Assembly (NCBI RefSeq): GCF_020832205.1
Contig: NZ_JAFIFD010000048.1
Location: forward strand, 1-64,000
Origin: Exiguobacterium sp.
GTDB lineage: Bacteria; Bacillota; Bacilli; Exiguobacteriales; Exiguobacteriaceae
Direction: 5' to 3'
Length of the DNA: 64,000 bases
The notes below the pieces were generated by a model that was given only the letters and a program-made list of their open reading frames with translations, was not told the DNA's origin and ran no database searches. The translations under genes and the position numbers were made by a program. Positions 16,538 to 25,894 of this stretch are shown here, one piece after another; within the stretch, counting starts at the first letter, position 1; each line of letters starts with the position of its first letter.

Positions 16538-17857
16538 ATGAACGCTGTCTTACTAGCCGTTATTGTCTTATTCGCTCTCGCCATCAGTCGAGTGCATATC
16601 GTCTTGTCGCTCATCCTCGCCGCCATCGTCGGAGGACTCGTCGGTGGACTCGGGTTTAACGACACGCTCGCCGCATTCAGCGACGGCCTCGGCGGAGGTG
16701 CTTCGATCGCCCTCAGCTACGCGCTCCTCGGCGCGTTTGCTGTCGGTTTGTCGAAAACGGGACTCCCGGACGTCCTCGCTGAAAAGTTGATTAGCATGTC
16801 AGGTCGTGACGTAACCGGGAAAAACGTCCGATTCGTCAAAGCGATGCTGTTGTCATTATTGCTCCTACTCGCAATCAGCTCGCAAAACGCATTGCCGATT
16901 CACATCGCCTTCATCCCGATCGTCGTACCGCCGCTCCTCGTTTTGTTCAACGAGTTAAAGCTTGATCGACGTCTCGTGGCGACGATCCTCACGTTCGGTC
17001 TCGTCACCCCGTACATGCTCCTCCCGGTCGGGTTCGGCGGCATCTACTTGAACGAGATTTTACTTCCGAACGTCGAGACAAACGGCATGGCCGTCGGCGA
17101 TGTGAATATCGTCAGCATCATGGCCATTCCTGCTCTCGGGATGCTCGTCGGGCTCATCGCCGCGTTCATCCACTATCGGAAACCGCGGACGTATGAGACG
17201 ATCGCCCTCGGCCCTAAAGACTACGAACTTCGTCAGTTGAGCCCGTTGAAGATCGGCTTGACGCTTGCTGTCGTCATCGTCGTCCTCATCGTTCAGTTGC
17301 AGACCGATTCGATGATCGCCTCGGCTGTCACCGGATTGATTTTATTGACCGTGCTTCGACTCATCCCATGGTCGGAAGCGGACGACATTTTCACGAGCGG
17401 GATGCGCATGATGGCGTTCATCGGTTTCGTTATGATCGCGGCGAGCGGGTTTGCTGCCGTCATTCGGGAAACCGGAGCGATCGAACCGCTTGTGAACGGT
17501 GCGAGCGGCCTCATGGGCGACTCGAAATTCCTCGCGGCGCTCGTCATGCTGCTCGTCGGTCTCGTCATCACGCTCGGGATCGGATCGAGTTTCTCGACGA
17601 TTCCAATCATCGCGGCCATTTTCGTTCCACTCTGCATCCAGTATGGATTCTCAGTCGAGGCGACGATCGCAATCATCGGTACGGCCGGAGCACTCGGTGA
17701 CGCCGGTAGCCCGGCAAGTGACTCGACACTCGGTCCGACGAGCGGATTGAACGCCGACGGTCAGCACGATCACTTGCGGGAGACGGTGTGGCCGACGTTC
17801 CTTCACTACAACATCCCCCTCATCGTATTCGGTTTGATTGCCGCGATGGTCTTGTGA
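16538..17857 (+). CDS. COG2056-type permease (YuiF-like, Na+/H+ antiporter family)
   Basis: A 439-residue polytopic membrane protein with about 11-12 hydrophobic helices from the first residues (MNAVLLAVIVLFALAIS). Conserved stretches include GGLVGGLGFNDTLAAFSDGL near the N-terminus and GTAGALGDAGSPASDSTLG near the C-terminus, both typical of the family annotated as Na+/H+ antiporter or amino-acid permease (B. subtilis YuiF). The true substrate is not established. It has its own promoter, and its stop codon abuts that of a 31-residue membrane peptide on the opposite strand. Confidence 0.88.
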   Translation: MNAVLLAVIVLFALAISRVHIVLSLILAAIVGGLVGGLGFNDTLAAFSDGLGGGASIALSYALLGAFAVGLSKTGLPDVLAEKLISMSGRDVTGKNVRFVKAMLLSLLLLLAISSQNALPIHIAFIPIVVPPLLVLFNELKLDRRLVATILTFGLVTPYMLLPVGFGGIYLNEILLPNVETNGMAVGDVNIVSIMAIPALGMLVGLIAAFIHYRKPRTYETIALGPKDYELRQLSPLKIGLTLAVVIVVLIVQLQTDSMIASAVTGLILLTVLRLIPWSEADDIFTSGMRMMAFIGFVMIAASGFAAVIRETGAIEPLVNGASGLMGDSKFLAALVMLLVGLVITLGIGSSFSTIPIIAAIFVPLCIQYGFSVEATIAIIGTAGALGDAGSPASDSTLGPTSGLNADGQHDHLRETVWPTFLHYNIPLIVFGLIAAMVL

Positions 17858-17953
17858 TTACTTTCGATCACGACGCGCGTAGATCGTCCCGAGCAAGACG
17901 AGGACGAGAATGAACCAAATTCCTGTATACATGAGGATCTCAGTAATCATCAT
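17858..17953 (-). CDS. 31-residue single-pass membrane peptide
   Basis: The frame reads M-M-I-T-E-I then LMYTGIWFILVLVLLGTIYA and ends ARRDRK. It is one transmembrane helix with a positively charged C-terminal tail. A strong AGGAGG lies just upstream of two consecutive ATG codons; the second has better spacing. Its last base adjoins the stop of the convergent permease gene. The ribosome binding site and helix argue that it is translated. Function unknown; similar tiny proteins often regulate a membrane partner. Confidence 0.6.
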   Translation of the reverse strand: MMITEILMYTGIWFILVLVLLGTIYARRDRK

Positions 17954-17975
17954 TTTCCTCCTGTGACAAAAAGAT

Positions 17976-18002
17976 AAGGAGCGACGCTTGGCGTCGCTCC
18001 TT
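17976..18002. terminator. Terminator next to gltD
   Basis: AAGGAGCGACGC-TTG-GCGTCGCTCCTT is a 12-bp stem with a T-run on the plus side and T-rich sequence on the minus side. It ends the gltBD transcript. Confidence 0.88.
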
Positions 18003-18003
18003 T

Positions 18004-19455
18004 TTATGATGAAGTTTTTAACTCGTTTTGACAAGCGATGAAGTACGCGTCGACTTTTTCTGCGACTTCGCGTCCTTCACGGATCGCCCAAACAATCAAA
18101 CTTTGGCCTCGTCGTGCGTCACCGGCGACAAACACTCCATCGATATTTGTCACATAGTCTCGTTTCGACTCGACCCCAAGTTTTCTCAGTTCGGGTTCCG
18201 GTCGTTCAAAACCGATGGCGACGAGCACGAGGTCTGCCGCGTACGTCTCTTTCGAACCTTCGACGACGAAGAACGTGGCTTGACCGTCGGGTTTCACGAC
18301 TTTCTCCATCCGTTCCGTTTCGACTCCGACCACGCGGTCTCCTTGTTTCACGATTCGGTTCGAACGGATCAAATACGTGCGCGGGTCCTTATCCAAATGT
18401 TCGATTGCTTCCGCGTACGCGTAGTCCGTCGACAACGTGTCCGGTTGAAGCGGCCACGGTCGATCCGGTGCCCGGAACAACCCTTTCTCCGGATGTTTCC
18501 CGAATTGCGTCACCGATTTGGCACCTTGACGAATCGCTGTCGCGACACAATCGGCACCAGTGTCCCCTCCACCGATCACGATGACGTCTTTACCGGCCGC
18601 TTCAAAGCGAGGCTCGACGGCCATCCCGCCGAGTTCTCGTGTCGAAGCGGTCAAGTAGTCCATCGCCGCCTCGACTCCCGTCGCGTCGTCCCCTTCGATG
18701 CCGAGCGTCCGTTGCTTTTGGGCGCCAGTCGCTAAGATGACAGCGTCGTGGGTGGCCCGGAGCGATTCGACCGTCACGTCGGTCCCGACGTTCACACCGG
18801 TCTTGAACTGAATGCCTTCTGCCTCGAGCAGCCGCACGCGCCGACGGACGACTTCTTTGTCGAGTTTCATGTTAGGAATCCCATAATATAGCAGACCCCC
18901 TATCTCGTCTGCCTTTTCAAACACGGTAACCGTGTGGCCGGCTTGATTCAACTGGTCGGCCGCGGCAAGGCCTGCCGGACCGCTGCCGATAATGGCGACG
19001 CGGTAGCCGGTGCGCACGCGGACATGCCTCGGTTCGACCCACCCTTGTTCGAAGGCACGATCGATGATCGTTCGCTCGATCGATTTGATTGCAACCGGGT
19101 CTTCGCTAATGCCGAGCGTACACGACCCTTCACAAGGGGCCGGACAGACCCGTCCGGTAAACTCCGGGAAGTTATTCGTTTCCATCAACCGCTCGTAAGC
19201 ACGTCTGAAATCTTGTTCACTGACGAGTTTGTTCCATTCCGGAATCAAGTTATGGATCGGACAGCCGATCGTCTCTTGTCCAATCATGTCCCCGACATGG
19301 CAAAACGGTGTCCCACAGTCCATGCAACGCTCGGCCTGCTTGACGATCGGGCCGTCTTCCATTCGTGATGCATACTCTTTATAATCGTGGATCCGCTCGA
19401 GTACCGTCCGCTCTGGGAGCGTCTCACGCGGAATGCTTAAAAATTTGTGTCTCAT
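18004..19455 (-). CDS. gltD: Glutamate synthase (NADPH) small subunit
   Basis: GltD passes electrons from NADPH to the large subunit. An N-terminal ferredoxin-like segment carries two cysteine clusters (CMDCGTPFCH and VCPAPCEGSC). The FAD-binding motif is GSGPAGLAAADQL and the NADPH-binding motif is GGGDTGADCV. The 483 residues are the normal length. Its ATG overlaps the gltB stop by 4 bp, so the two subunits are translationally coupled. The C-terminal VFVAGDARRGQSLIVWAI is the conserved FAD-contacting end. Confidence 0.96.
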   Translation of the reverse strand: MRHKFLSIPRETLPERTVLERIHDYKEYASRMEDGPIVKQAERCMDCGTPFCHVGDMIGQETIGCPIHNLIPEWNKLVSEQDFRRAYERLMETNNFPEFTGRVCPAPCEGSCTLGISEDPVAIKSIERTIIDRAFEQGWVEPRHVRVRTGYRVAIIGSGPAGLAAADQLNQAGHTVTVFEKADEIGGLLYYGIPNMKLDKEVVRRRVRLLEAEGIQFKTGVNVGTDVTVESLRATHDAVILATGAQKQRTLGIEGDDATGVEAAMDYLTASTRELGGMAVEPRFEAAGKDVIVIGGGDTGADCVATAIRQGAKSVTQFGKHPEKGLFRAPDRPWPLQPDTLSTDYAYAEAIEHLDKDPRTYLIRSNRIVKQGDRVVGVETERMEKVVKPDGQATFFVVEGSKETYAADLVLVAIGFERPEPELRKLGVESKRDYVTNIDGVFVAGDARRGQSLIVWAIREGREVAEKVDAYFIACQNELKTSS

Positions 19456-22400
19456 ACTCCCCCTCCTTCTGTCACAACCCGGAACAGTTCGAGTGCCCGG
19501 TCGGCCTCACTCAACTCGGGCCGAGATGCCTCGAGCTGACGCATGACGTCAAGCACGTTCGCGTAATCACGCGGCACGACTTTGACGAAACGATGGCGTT
19601 CTTCTTCAAATGAATCTAGGATGAGCCTTGCTTTCACACTATCCGTGTGGAACTGATGCAACTCGAGGAGCGCGTAGATTTGTTCCGCATCCTCATCGTC
19701 CAACCCATCGACAGCGACGAGCTCGTTGTTGACGAGTTCGCTGTAATCCTGGTCCCCGTACAAGTAGGCGACTCCCCCTGACATTCCGGCCCCAAAGTTG
19801 CGGCCGATCTCGCCAAGCACGACGACCGTACCTCCAGTCATATATTCACACCCGTGATCGCCGACCCCTTCTGTGACGGCGACAGCGCCTGAGTTACGCA
19901 CGGCGAACCGTTCCCCGACGTGGCCGTTGAAAAATGCCATGCCGTCTGTCGCTCCGTACAGGCAGACGTTACCGGCGATGACTTGTTGTGACTCATCGAA
20001 CGGGGCATGTTTTTCGGCGATGACGGAGACTTTCCCTCCACCCAATCCTTTTCCGACGTAATCGTTCGCGTCGCCGATCACCGACAACGTGATACCTTTC
20101 GGCAAAAATGCCCCGAGACTTTGACCTGCAGAACCGCTGAGTCGAATCGAAATCGTGTCTTCGGCGAGCCCGACTTTCCCGTGCACTTTCGTCAATTCGT
20201 AACCGAGCATCGTCCCGACGGCCCGATCGGTATTGCGAATCCGCCCGACGAAGAACGTCGGCTGCAATGATTTGATCGAACGGGAGACGGCCGGCATGAG
20301 TTTCCGATGGTCATATGATTTGAACGCTGGATGTGGCAGCTCTTCTTTTGCCGGCAAAGGTGTCGGCATGCCGAGCATCGGATGCAAGTCGAGCGTTTTC
20401 GCTTTCACGTGTTGCTGTTTCCAGGCACTCTCCTCTAACAGGTCGGTCCGTCCAATCACTTCCTCGAGCGACCTCGCACCGAGTGACGCCAAAATCTCAC
20501 GCACTTCTTCGGCGAGGAACGTCATCAAATTGACGACGTGCTCTGGTTTCCCCATGAATTTTTCCCGGAGTGCCGGGTCTTGAGTCGCGACACCGACTGG
20601 ACACGTATCGAGGTGACAGGCCCGCATCATGATGCAGCCGAGGACGACGAGCGGCGCCGTCGCGAACGCATACTCTTCCGCTCCGAAAATCGCAGCCATG
20701 ACGATGTCCCGGCCCGTCATGAGCTTTCCGTCCGTCTCAAGCGTGACGCGTCCACGGAGACCGTTCAAGGCGAGCGTCTGATGAGTTTCGAGGAGACCGA
20801 GTTCCCATGGGAGCCCGGTATGCTTGATCGATGTCCGAGGTGACGCGCCGGTCCCTCCGTCGTAACCAGAGATGACGATCGTGTCTGCGTTCGCTTTGGC
20901 GACACCAGCCGCAATCGTCCCGACACCTGATTTTGAGACGAGCTTAACGCTGATTTTCGCTTTCGGGTTCACATGCTTCAAGTCGAAGATGAGCTGAGCC
21001 AAGTCTTCGATTGAATAAATGTCGTGGTGCGGCGGCGGGGAAATGAGTCCGACACCCGGTACCGAGCCCCGGACCTCGGCTACCCAAGGGTAAACCTTGT
21101 TGCCGGGGAGCTGACCGCCTTCACCCGGTTTTGCCCCTTGTGCCATCTTGATTTGAATCTCGTCGGCGTGATACAAGTATTCAGCCGTTACGCCGAAACG
21201 TCCGCTCGCCACTTGTTTAATGCGGCTGATGCGTTCCGAACCGTCTTCGTCTGGCACGAACCGGTTGCGGTCTTCGCCGCCTTCGCCCGAATTGCTCTTC
21301 CCACCGATTTGGTTCATAGCGATGGCGAGCGTCTCATGGGCTTCTTTCGATAACGAACCGAACGACATCGCACCCGTCTTGAAACGGCTGACGATCGATG
21401 CGACCGATTCGACCTCCTCGAGCGCGACCGATTCTCGTTCTTTGAAGCTGAACAGCTGTCGTAAAAACTGGCCCGAAGATTCATGTAGATGAACGTAAGC
21501 GTCGTAATAACGGCGCTCATTCTCGCGGCACGCCCGTTGCAACAGATGAATCGTCTTCGGGTTAAACGCGTGCTCTTCCCCATCGGCGCGCCACTGGAAG
21601 TCGGCACCTGCCTCGAGCGGTCGGTCACGGTCGTAAGCCGAAACGTGCTGGGCACGGCTCTCGGCCTCAAGTTCCGTGAAGCCAATACCAGAAAGTTGTG
21701 ACGTCGTCCCCCGGAAATGTGTCTCGACGAGGCCGCGGTCTAAACCGACCGCCTCAAAGATTTGCGCGCCACGGTAGCTTTGCACGGTCGAGATCCCCAT
21801 CTTCGACATGACTTTGACGATGCCGTCGACCGTTGCCGCTTGATAGCGTTTGACCGCCTCATCGAGCGAGTAGGACAGTTGATTCGTCTCGATCGCTTCC
21901 CGAATCGTGGCGTATGCCAAATAAGGGTATACCGCGTCGGCCCCATAGCCGATCAATGCCGCGGCTTGATGAACTTCTCGCAACTCACCGCTCTCGCTGA
22001 TGAGGCTGCATGATGCGCGCAAATCTGAACGAATGAGCCGTTGATGGACGGCGCTCATGACGAGGAGCGCCGGCATGGCGATTCGTTCTGCGCTCATGTC
22101 TCGATCGGACAAGACGATGACTTCCGCACCTTCTTTCACGGCTGATTCGACGCGCATGAACAACGTCTCAAGCGAGTCCTCTAAGTTCTGGACGTACGTC
22201 GCATCGATGCGTTCGACGCGCAACTTGGACTCGATCCCGCGGAGCGTTACCGCATCGATGATTGGATGTTCGAGCCATACGCGGCTGGCGTGACCGCGCC
22301 CGGTATGGACCGGGTTCGATTGCGGTCCGATCCACGTGAACGTCGCCGTGACGATTTTTTCACGGAGCGCATCGATCGGAGGGTTCGTCACTTGGGCGAA

Positions 22401-23888
22401 ATGTTGTTTAAAGTAATGGAACAAAGATCGCGGCCGCTCTGAAAGGACGGCGACAGGCTGGTCATGCCCCATCGAACCGATCGGATCTTTCTTCTCACGG
22501 ATGAGCGGGACGATATATTGTTCGATGTCTTCTTTCGTGTATCCGAACGCGCGTTGCTTTTGAAGGATTTCTGAGATGACCGGTTCATCGACGGGACCGT
22601 TCTCGAGCGTCTTCATTTGCTTTAACCATTTGCCGTACGGTTCGGCACGTGAAATCGTCTGTTTGACTTCCGTATCTGGGATGAGTCGCTTTGACTCTAA
22701 ATCGATGAGCAGAAGCTGACCGGGGCGGAGCCGTTCCTTTTTCATGACTTTCTCGGCTTGGACCGGGATGACGCCGCTCTCTGACGACAAGATGAGTTCA
22801 CCGTCAGTTGTTTCGATATAGCGCATCGGTCGCAGTCCATTTCTGTCTAGAATGGCTCCGATTTGGCGTCCATCTGTGAAGACGACACCCGTCGGCCCGT
22901 CCCACGGTTCCATGATGGACGAGTGATACTGATAGAAATCTCGTTTTTGTTTATCGATCTTTCCTTCGATGAACGGTTCTGGAATGAGCATCATCGCCGT
23001 ATGGGCGATCGAGCGTCCTGTCCGGGTGAAGAACTCGAACGCGTTGTCAAGCATCGACGAGTCGCTTCCTTCTTCTTGAAGCACCGGGAACAGCCGCTCG
23101 ACATCCTCGTACAAGTCAGTCTCAATCACGCCTTCACGGGCTCGCATCGCGTCGATGTTTCCTCGCAGCGTATTGATCTCACCGTTATGGACGATCATTC
23201 GATTCGGATGGGCCCGTTCCCATGATGGAAACGTGTTCGTCGAGAAGCGTGAATGCACGATGCCGAACGTGCTCTTATAAAACGGCGACTGCAAGTCAAT
23301 GTAAAATCGTTCAATCTGTTCCGGTGTGAGCATTCCTTTATAAACGATCGTCTTCGTCGAGAAACTAGGCATGTACAGGTTGAGTTCTTCGACTTTTTCA
23401 ATCGTACGGCGCAACTCATAGAGTGAGCGCTCGTTCGCGTCATAATCCAAATATGGACAAGCGACGAACCACTGATAAATCGTCGGTTGCGTGACGCGTG
23501 CGTGCTCCCCGATGGCAGAAACGTCAACAGGAACTTCACGCCAAGCGATTGTCGCCAAGTCGATCTCGTCGGCGAGACGCTCCATCAGCTGTTGCTTGTC
23601 ACGAAGCGCCGTCTCTTCAGGCTGAAAGAATACCATTCCGACCGCATAGTTGCCTGGTGCCGGCAGATTCATCGTCTGAAGAAACAATTCGTGCGGAATC
23701 TCGGTCATGATGCCAGCGCCGTCTCCCGCGTCGATGACGCCTTGGCCCCCTCGGTGCTCGAGTTTGCAGAGCATGGATAGTGAACGGCTGACAATGTCGT
23801 GTTTTTTCTCTCCGTTAAGGTTGACGTATAGGCCGATGCCGCAAGCGTCTTTTTCGAATCGTGAATCGTACAAACTCGTCCGTTTCAT
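19452..23888 (-). CDS. gltB: Glutamate synthase large subunit
   Basis: GltB makes two glutamates from glutamine and 2-oxoglutarate. The start chosen is MKRTSLYDSRFEKDAC, preceded by AGAGGGG, which gives a 15-residue propeptide before the catalytic N-terminal cysteine (C16), as in other GltB precursors; an upstream ATG 42 nt earlier is less likely. The N-terminal glutaminase domain is followed by a central domain, the FMN domain (GEGGEDRNRFVPDEDG, KISVKLVSKSGVGTIA) with the 3Fe-4S cysteines in CIMMRACHLDTCPVG, and a C-terminal beta-helix (GGTVVVLGEIGRNFGAGMSGG). Size is about 1478 residues. gltC is not adjacent. Confidence 0.96.
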   Translation of the reverse strand: MKRTSLYDSRFEKDACGIGLYVNLNGEKKHDIVSRSLSMLCKLEHRGGQGVIDAGDGAGIMTEIPHELFLQTMNLPAPGNYAVGMVFFQPEETALRDKQQLMERLADEIDLATIAWREVPVDVSAIGEHARVTQPTIYQWFVACPYLDYDANERSLYELRRTIEKVEELNLYMPSFSTKTIVYKGMLTPEQIERFYIDLQSPFYKSTFGIVHSRFSTNTFPSWERAHPNRMIVHNGEINTLRGNIDAMRAREGVIETDLYEDVERLFPVLQEEGSDSSMLDNAFEFFTRTGRSIAHTAMMLIPEPFIEGKIDKQKRDFYQYHSSIMEPWDGPTGVVFTDGRQIGAILDRNGLRPMRYIETTDGELILSSESGVIPVQAEKVMKKERLRPGQLLLIDLESKRLIPDTEVKQTISRAEPYGKWLKQMKTLENGPVDEPVISEILQKQRAFGYTKEDIEQYIVPLIREKKDPIGSMGHDQPVAVLSERPRSLFHYFKQHFAQVTNPPIDALREKIVTATFTWIGPQSNPVHTGRGHASRVWLEHPIIDAVTLRGIESKLRVERIDATYVQNLEDSLETLFMRVESAVKEGAEVIVLSDRDMSAERIAMPALLVMSAVHQRLIRSDLRASCSLISESGELREVHQAAALIGYGADAVYPYLAYATIREAIETNQLSYSLDEAVKRYQAATVDGIVKVMSKMGISTVQSYRGAQIFEAVGLDRGLVETHFRGTTSQLSGIGFTELEAESRAQHVSAYDRDRPLEAGADFQWRADGEEHAFNPKTIHLLQRACRENERRYYDAYVHLHESSGQFLRQLFSFKERESVALEEVESVASIVSRFKTGAMSFGSLSKEAHETLAIAMNQIGGKSNSGEGGEDRNRFVPDEDGSERISRIKQVASGRFGVTAEYLYHADEIQIKMAQGAKPGEGGQLPGNKVYPWVAEVRGSVPGVGLISPPPHHDIYSIEDLAQLIFDLKHVNPKAKISVKLVSKSGVGTIAAGVAKANADTIVISGYDGGTGASPRTSIKHTGLPWELGLLETHQTLALNGLRGRVTLETDGKLMTGRDIVMAAIFGAEEYAFATAPLVVLGCIMMRACHLDTCPVGVATQDPALREKFMGKPEHVVNLMTFLAEEVREILASLGARSLEEVIGRTDLLEESAWKQQHVKAKTLDLHPMLGMPTPLPAKEELPHPAFKSYDHRKLMPAVSRSIKSLQPTFFVGRIRNTDRAVGTMLGYELTKVHGKVGLAEDTISIRLSGSAGQSLGAFLPKGITLSVIGDANDYVGKGLGGGKVSVIAEKHAPFDESQQVIAGNVCLYGATDGMAFFNGHVGERFAVRNSGAVAVTEGVGDHGCEYMTGGTVVVLGEIGRNFGAGMSGGVAYLYGDQDYSELVNNELVAVDGLDDEDAEQIYALLELHQFHTDSVKARLILDSFEEERHRFVKVVPRDYANVLDVMRQLEASRPELSEADRALELFRVVTEGGGV

Positions 23889-24004
23889 CGAATCAACCCC
23901 TCTCTTTCGTACTTGTTTCGTAAGTTTCATTTTGTTCTAAATATTCTGAAAAATCAAGCGTAATGTATATTTTTATGCATAACAGAAGCTGGTTGTATTA
24001 ATAT

Positions 24005-24018
24005 TGAAAGCGCAATCA
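24005..24018. promoter_or_regulatory. Candidate cre upstream of gltB
   Basis: TGAAAGCGCAATCA matches 13 of 14 positions of the cre consensus. It lies about 120 bp upstream of gltB, so CcpA activation or repression of glutamate synthesis is possible. Confidence 0.4.
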
Positions 24019-24113
24019 CTAGCTTCATCAAGCCTTTTTTAAAAACAACTTATAATCAATAAAGAATAATTATCCATGAAACATATTAATATTTAAGTTC
24101 ATAAGAACATAAA

Positions 24114-24142
24114 AAATAACCGCCATCTAGTGACGGTTATTT
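24114..24142 (-). terminator. Terminator after TspO-like gene
   Basis: AAATAACCG and CGGTTATTT form a stem around an 11-nt loop, followed by a T-run on the minus strand just after the stop codon. Confidence 0.8.
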
Positions 24143-24146
24143 TGCG

Positions 24147-24896
24147 TTATTGGACAGTTTTGCGCGAATGATGGAGAAAGCCGCGAGGGCGTTTCCAAAT
24201 GATGAGCCCGACGTATCCGAGCGCGAGCAAAATCAACGCACTGACGAGAACGACGTATAGCGTCGCGTTATCGATTCGGGCGAAAATGGCGATATATGCC
24301 CAAACGAATACGAGCGGATAAATGAAGTCACGGTGCCACCACATGAAGACGAGAGCGAGGACGACCCCGACCATGAGCATGAGTGATGTCCAAGCGAGTT
24401 CATCGAGACCGAGCACGGTCGTGATGCGTTCTGTCTTCATGACGACGAACACGTTGACAATCGTCGCGACCGACACCCACCCGATATAGACCGAGAAGGG
24501 AAAACGATCGAGCCAGCTCGTCGACGTCCGGAACGCCACGTGATACAGCCACGCGAGCGTCGCCAAAAAGAGCACCATCACGATGAGCGAGGCGATGAAC
24601 CATTCATTCGTGAAGGCGAGGAGCCACAAACCGTTCAAAATACAGGAGACGAGAAACCCTGCCTTCATCCGGTTCGCCTGTCGATTCGCGACCGATCCTT
24701 TTTTCAATTGCAAGACGAGCCAGACGGCGAGCGCCACATAAATCAGCCCCCAAATCGAGAACGCGTAGCCGGCCGGTTTGAAGTATATGTCGATCCGGTC
24801 CGAGACGGCCGCATTATCCCCGCTCGCAAAATAGTTGATGACGACGGTCGCCAAAAACGCCAACCAATTAATCAATGGCCATTTTGATAAGTCCAT
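24147..24896 (-). CDS. TspO/MBR-related (tryptophan-rich sensory protein-like) membrane protein
   Basis: About 249 residues with 7 or so hydrophobic helices. The segment YFKPAGYAFSIWGLIYVALA resembles the FxPPGWxFxxxW motif of TspO/MBR proteins, and the protein is rich in tryptophan. Relatives are found widely in Bacillales and are longer than classical TspO (about 160 residues). They may bind porphyrins or act as stress sensors, but that is family-level inference. The ATG at 24896 is reached from a very strong upstream AAAGGAGGTG through a stable hairpin; a start at 24941 would lie before that site. Confidence 0.75.
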   Translation of the reverse strand: MDLSKWPLINWLAFLATVVINYFASGDNAAVSDRIDIYFKPAGYAFSIWGLIYVALAVWLVLQLKKGSVANRQANRMKAGFLVSCILNGLWLLAFTNEWFIASLIVMVLFLATLAWLYHVAFRTSTSWLDRFPFSVYIGWVSVATIVNVFVVMKTERITTVLGLDELAWTSLMLMVGVVLALVFMWWHRDFIYPLVFVWAYIAIFARIDNATLYVVLVSALILLALGYVGLIIWKRPRGFLHHSRKTVQ

Positions 24897-24933
24897 ACGT
24901 AGGATCTTCCGAAGAAGACCTGACACCTCCTTT
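24894..24933 (-). promoter_or_regulatory. Shine-Dalgarno separated from ATG by a UUCG-loop hairpin
   Basis: On the minus strand a near-perfect AAAGGAGGTG is followed by TCA, then GGTCTTC-TTCG-GAAGATC, then CTACGT and ATG. The stem (7 pairs including one G-U) is closed by the very stable C(UUCG)G tetraloop. Folding would shorten the 28-nt gap to about 9 nt, an ideal distance. Confidence 0.55.
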
Positions 24934-24991
24934 ATTAACATAGTTTTCTATACCCATGAGACTCCACTCATACACAAGCGAAACAAAAAAA

Positions 24992-25011
24992 GAGACCCTC
25001 TGTCGGGTCTC
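24992..25011 (-). terminator. Terminator after aldo/keto reductase gene
   Basis: GAGACCC-N6-GGGTCTC followed by seven T residues on the minus strand. Confidence 0.88.
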
Positions 25012-25017
25012 GATGTG

Positions 25018-25830
25018 TCAAAATTCAATTTTGTCCGGGTCTGGACCGATCCGTTCGTGTGTCGCGACCGCGTCGAGCCGCGCCATGTCATCCGCATCGA
25101 GTGCAAAGTCGAATACATCGAAATTCTCTTTGATGCGGTGTGGGGTGACCGATTTCGGGAGCGCGACGTTCCCCGTCTCAAGGTGCCAGCGCAGGACGAC
25201 TTGCGCAGGCGTCTTCCCGTGCTTCTCGGCAATCTCCGCGAATACCGGGATGTCGAGGAACTTCCCTTGCATGAGCGGGCTCCACGCCTCGATTTGAATC
25301 CCTTCGTCTTGGCAATACTCGACGAGGTCCGGCTGCGGGAGTTGTGGGTGTAACTCGACTTGGTTGATGAGCGGCGTCATGAGTCCCGCCTCTTTTAACG
25401 CTTCAAGGTGATGCTCTTTAAAGTTTGAGACGCCGATCGCCTTGATTTTCCCCGCCTCATACAACTCGACGAGGTCTTTCCAAGCATCGACAAAGCCGTC
25501 GACCGGCCAGTGCAAAAGGCATAAGTCCAAGTGATCGGTCTCAAGACGCGCGAGCGACTCAGCGAACGCTTCCTTCGTCCGTCCTTGACGGATGTCCTCG
25601 TTCCAAATCTTCGAAGTCAAAAAGATGTCGGCACGATTGACGCCTGAAGCCGCGATCCCCTTGGCCACGCCCTCTTCGTTTTTATAGACGGCTGCCGTAT
25701 CGATGTGACGGTAACCGACTTTCAACGCCTCAGCGACCGCTTCGGGTGCCTCGGTCTCGTTATCGACTTGCCAGACGCCGAATCCAATCATCGGGATTTG
25801 GACGCCATTTCGTAACGTTGCGAATTGCAT
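25018..25830 (-). CDS. Aldo/keto reductase
   Basis: A 270-residue NADPH-dependent carbonyl reductase with a TIM-barrel fold. The catalytic tetrad is visible: Asp in HIDTAAVYKNE, Tyr in the same motif, Lys in FLTSKIWNED and His in LLHWPVDG. The NADPH-binding C-terminal part contains LPKSVTPHRIKENFDVFDF. It belongs to the large AKR5-type group that includes B. subtilis YvgN and YtbE, which reduce glyoxal-type and other reactive aldehydes. The substrate here is not known. AAGGGG precedes the ATG. Confidence 0.93.
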   Translation of the reverse strand: MQFATLRNGVQIPMIGFGVWQVDNETEAPEAVAEALKVGYRHIDTAAVYKNEEGVAKGIAASGVNRADIFLTSKIWNEDIRQGRTKEAFAESLARLETDHLDLCLLHWPVDGFVDAWKDLVELYEAGKIKAIGVSNFKEHHLEALKEAGLMTPLINQVELHPQLPQPDLVEYCQDEGIQIEAWSPLMQGKFLDIPVFAEIAEKHGKTPAQVVLRWHLETGNVALPKSVTPHRIKENFDVFDFALDADDMARLDAVATHERIGPDPDKIEF

Positions 25831-25894
25831 ATCATCATTCCCCTTTCAACTGTTCGAGCTGATTGTATCATACCCGACATCTTATTCCGAAAAA

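Noticed and set aside
18028..18735. 235-codon plus-strand frame opposite gltD
   Set aside because: Antisense to the complete and conserved gltD; no ribosome site.
24147..24941. Start of the TspO-like gene at 24941
   Set aside because: The strong ribosome binding site lies downstream of that codon, so initiation there is unlikely.
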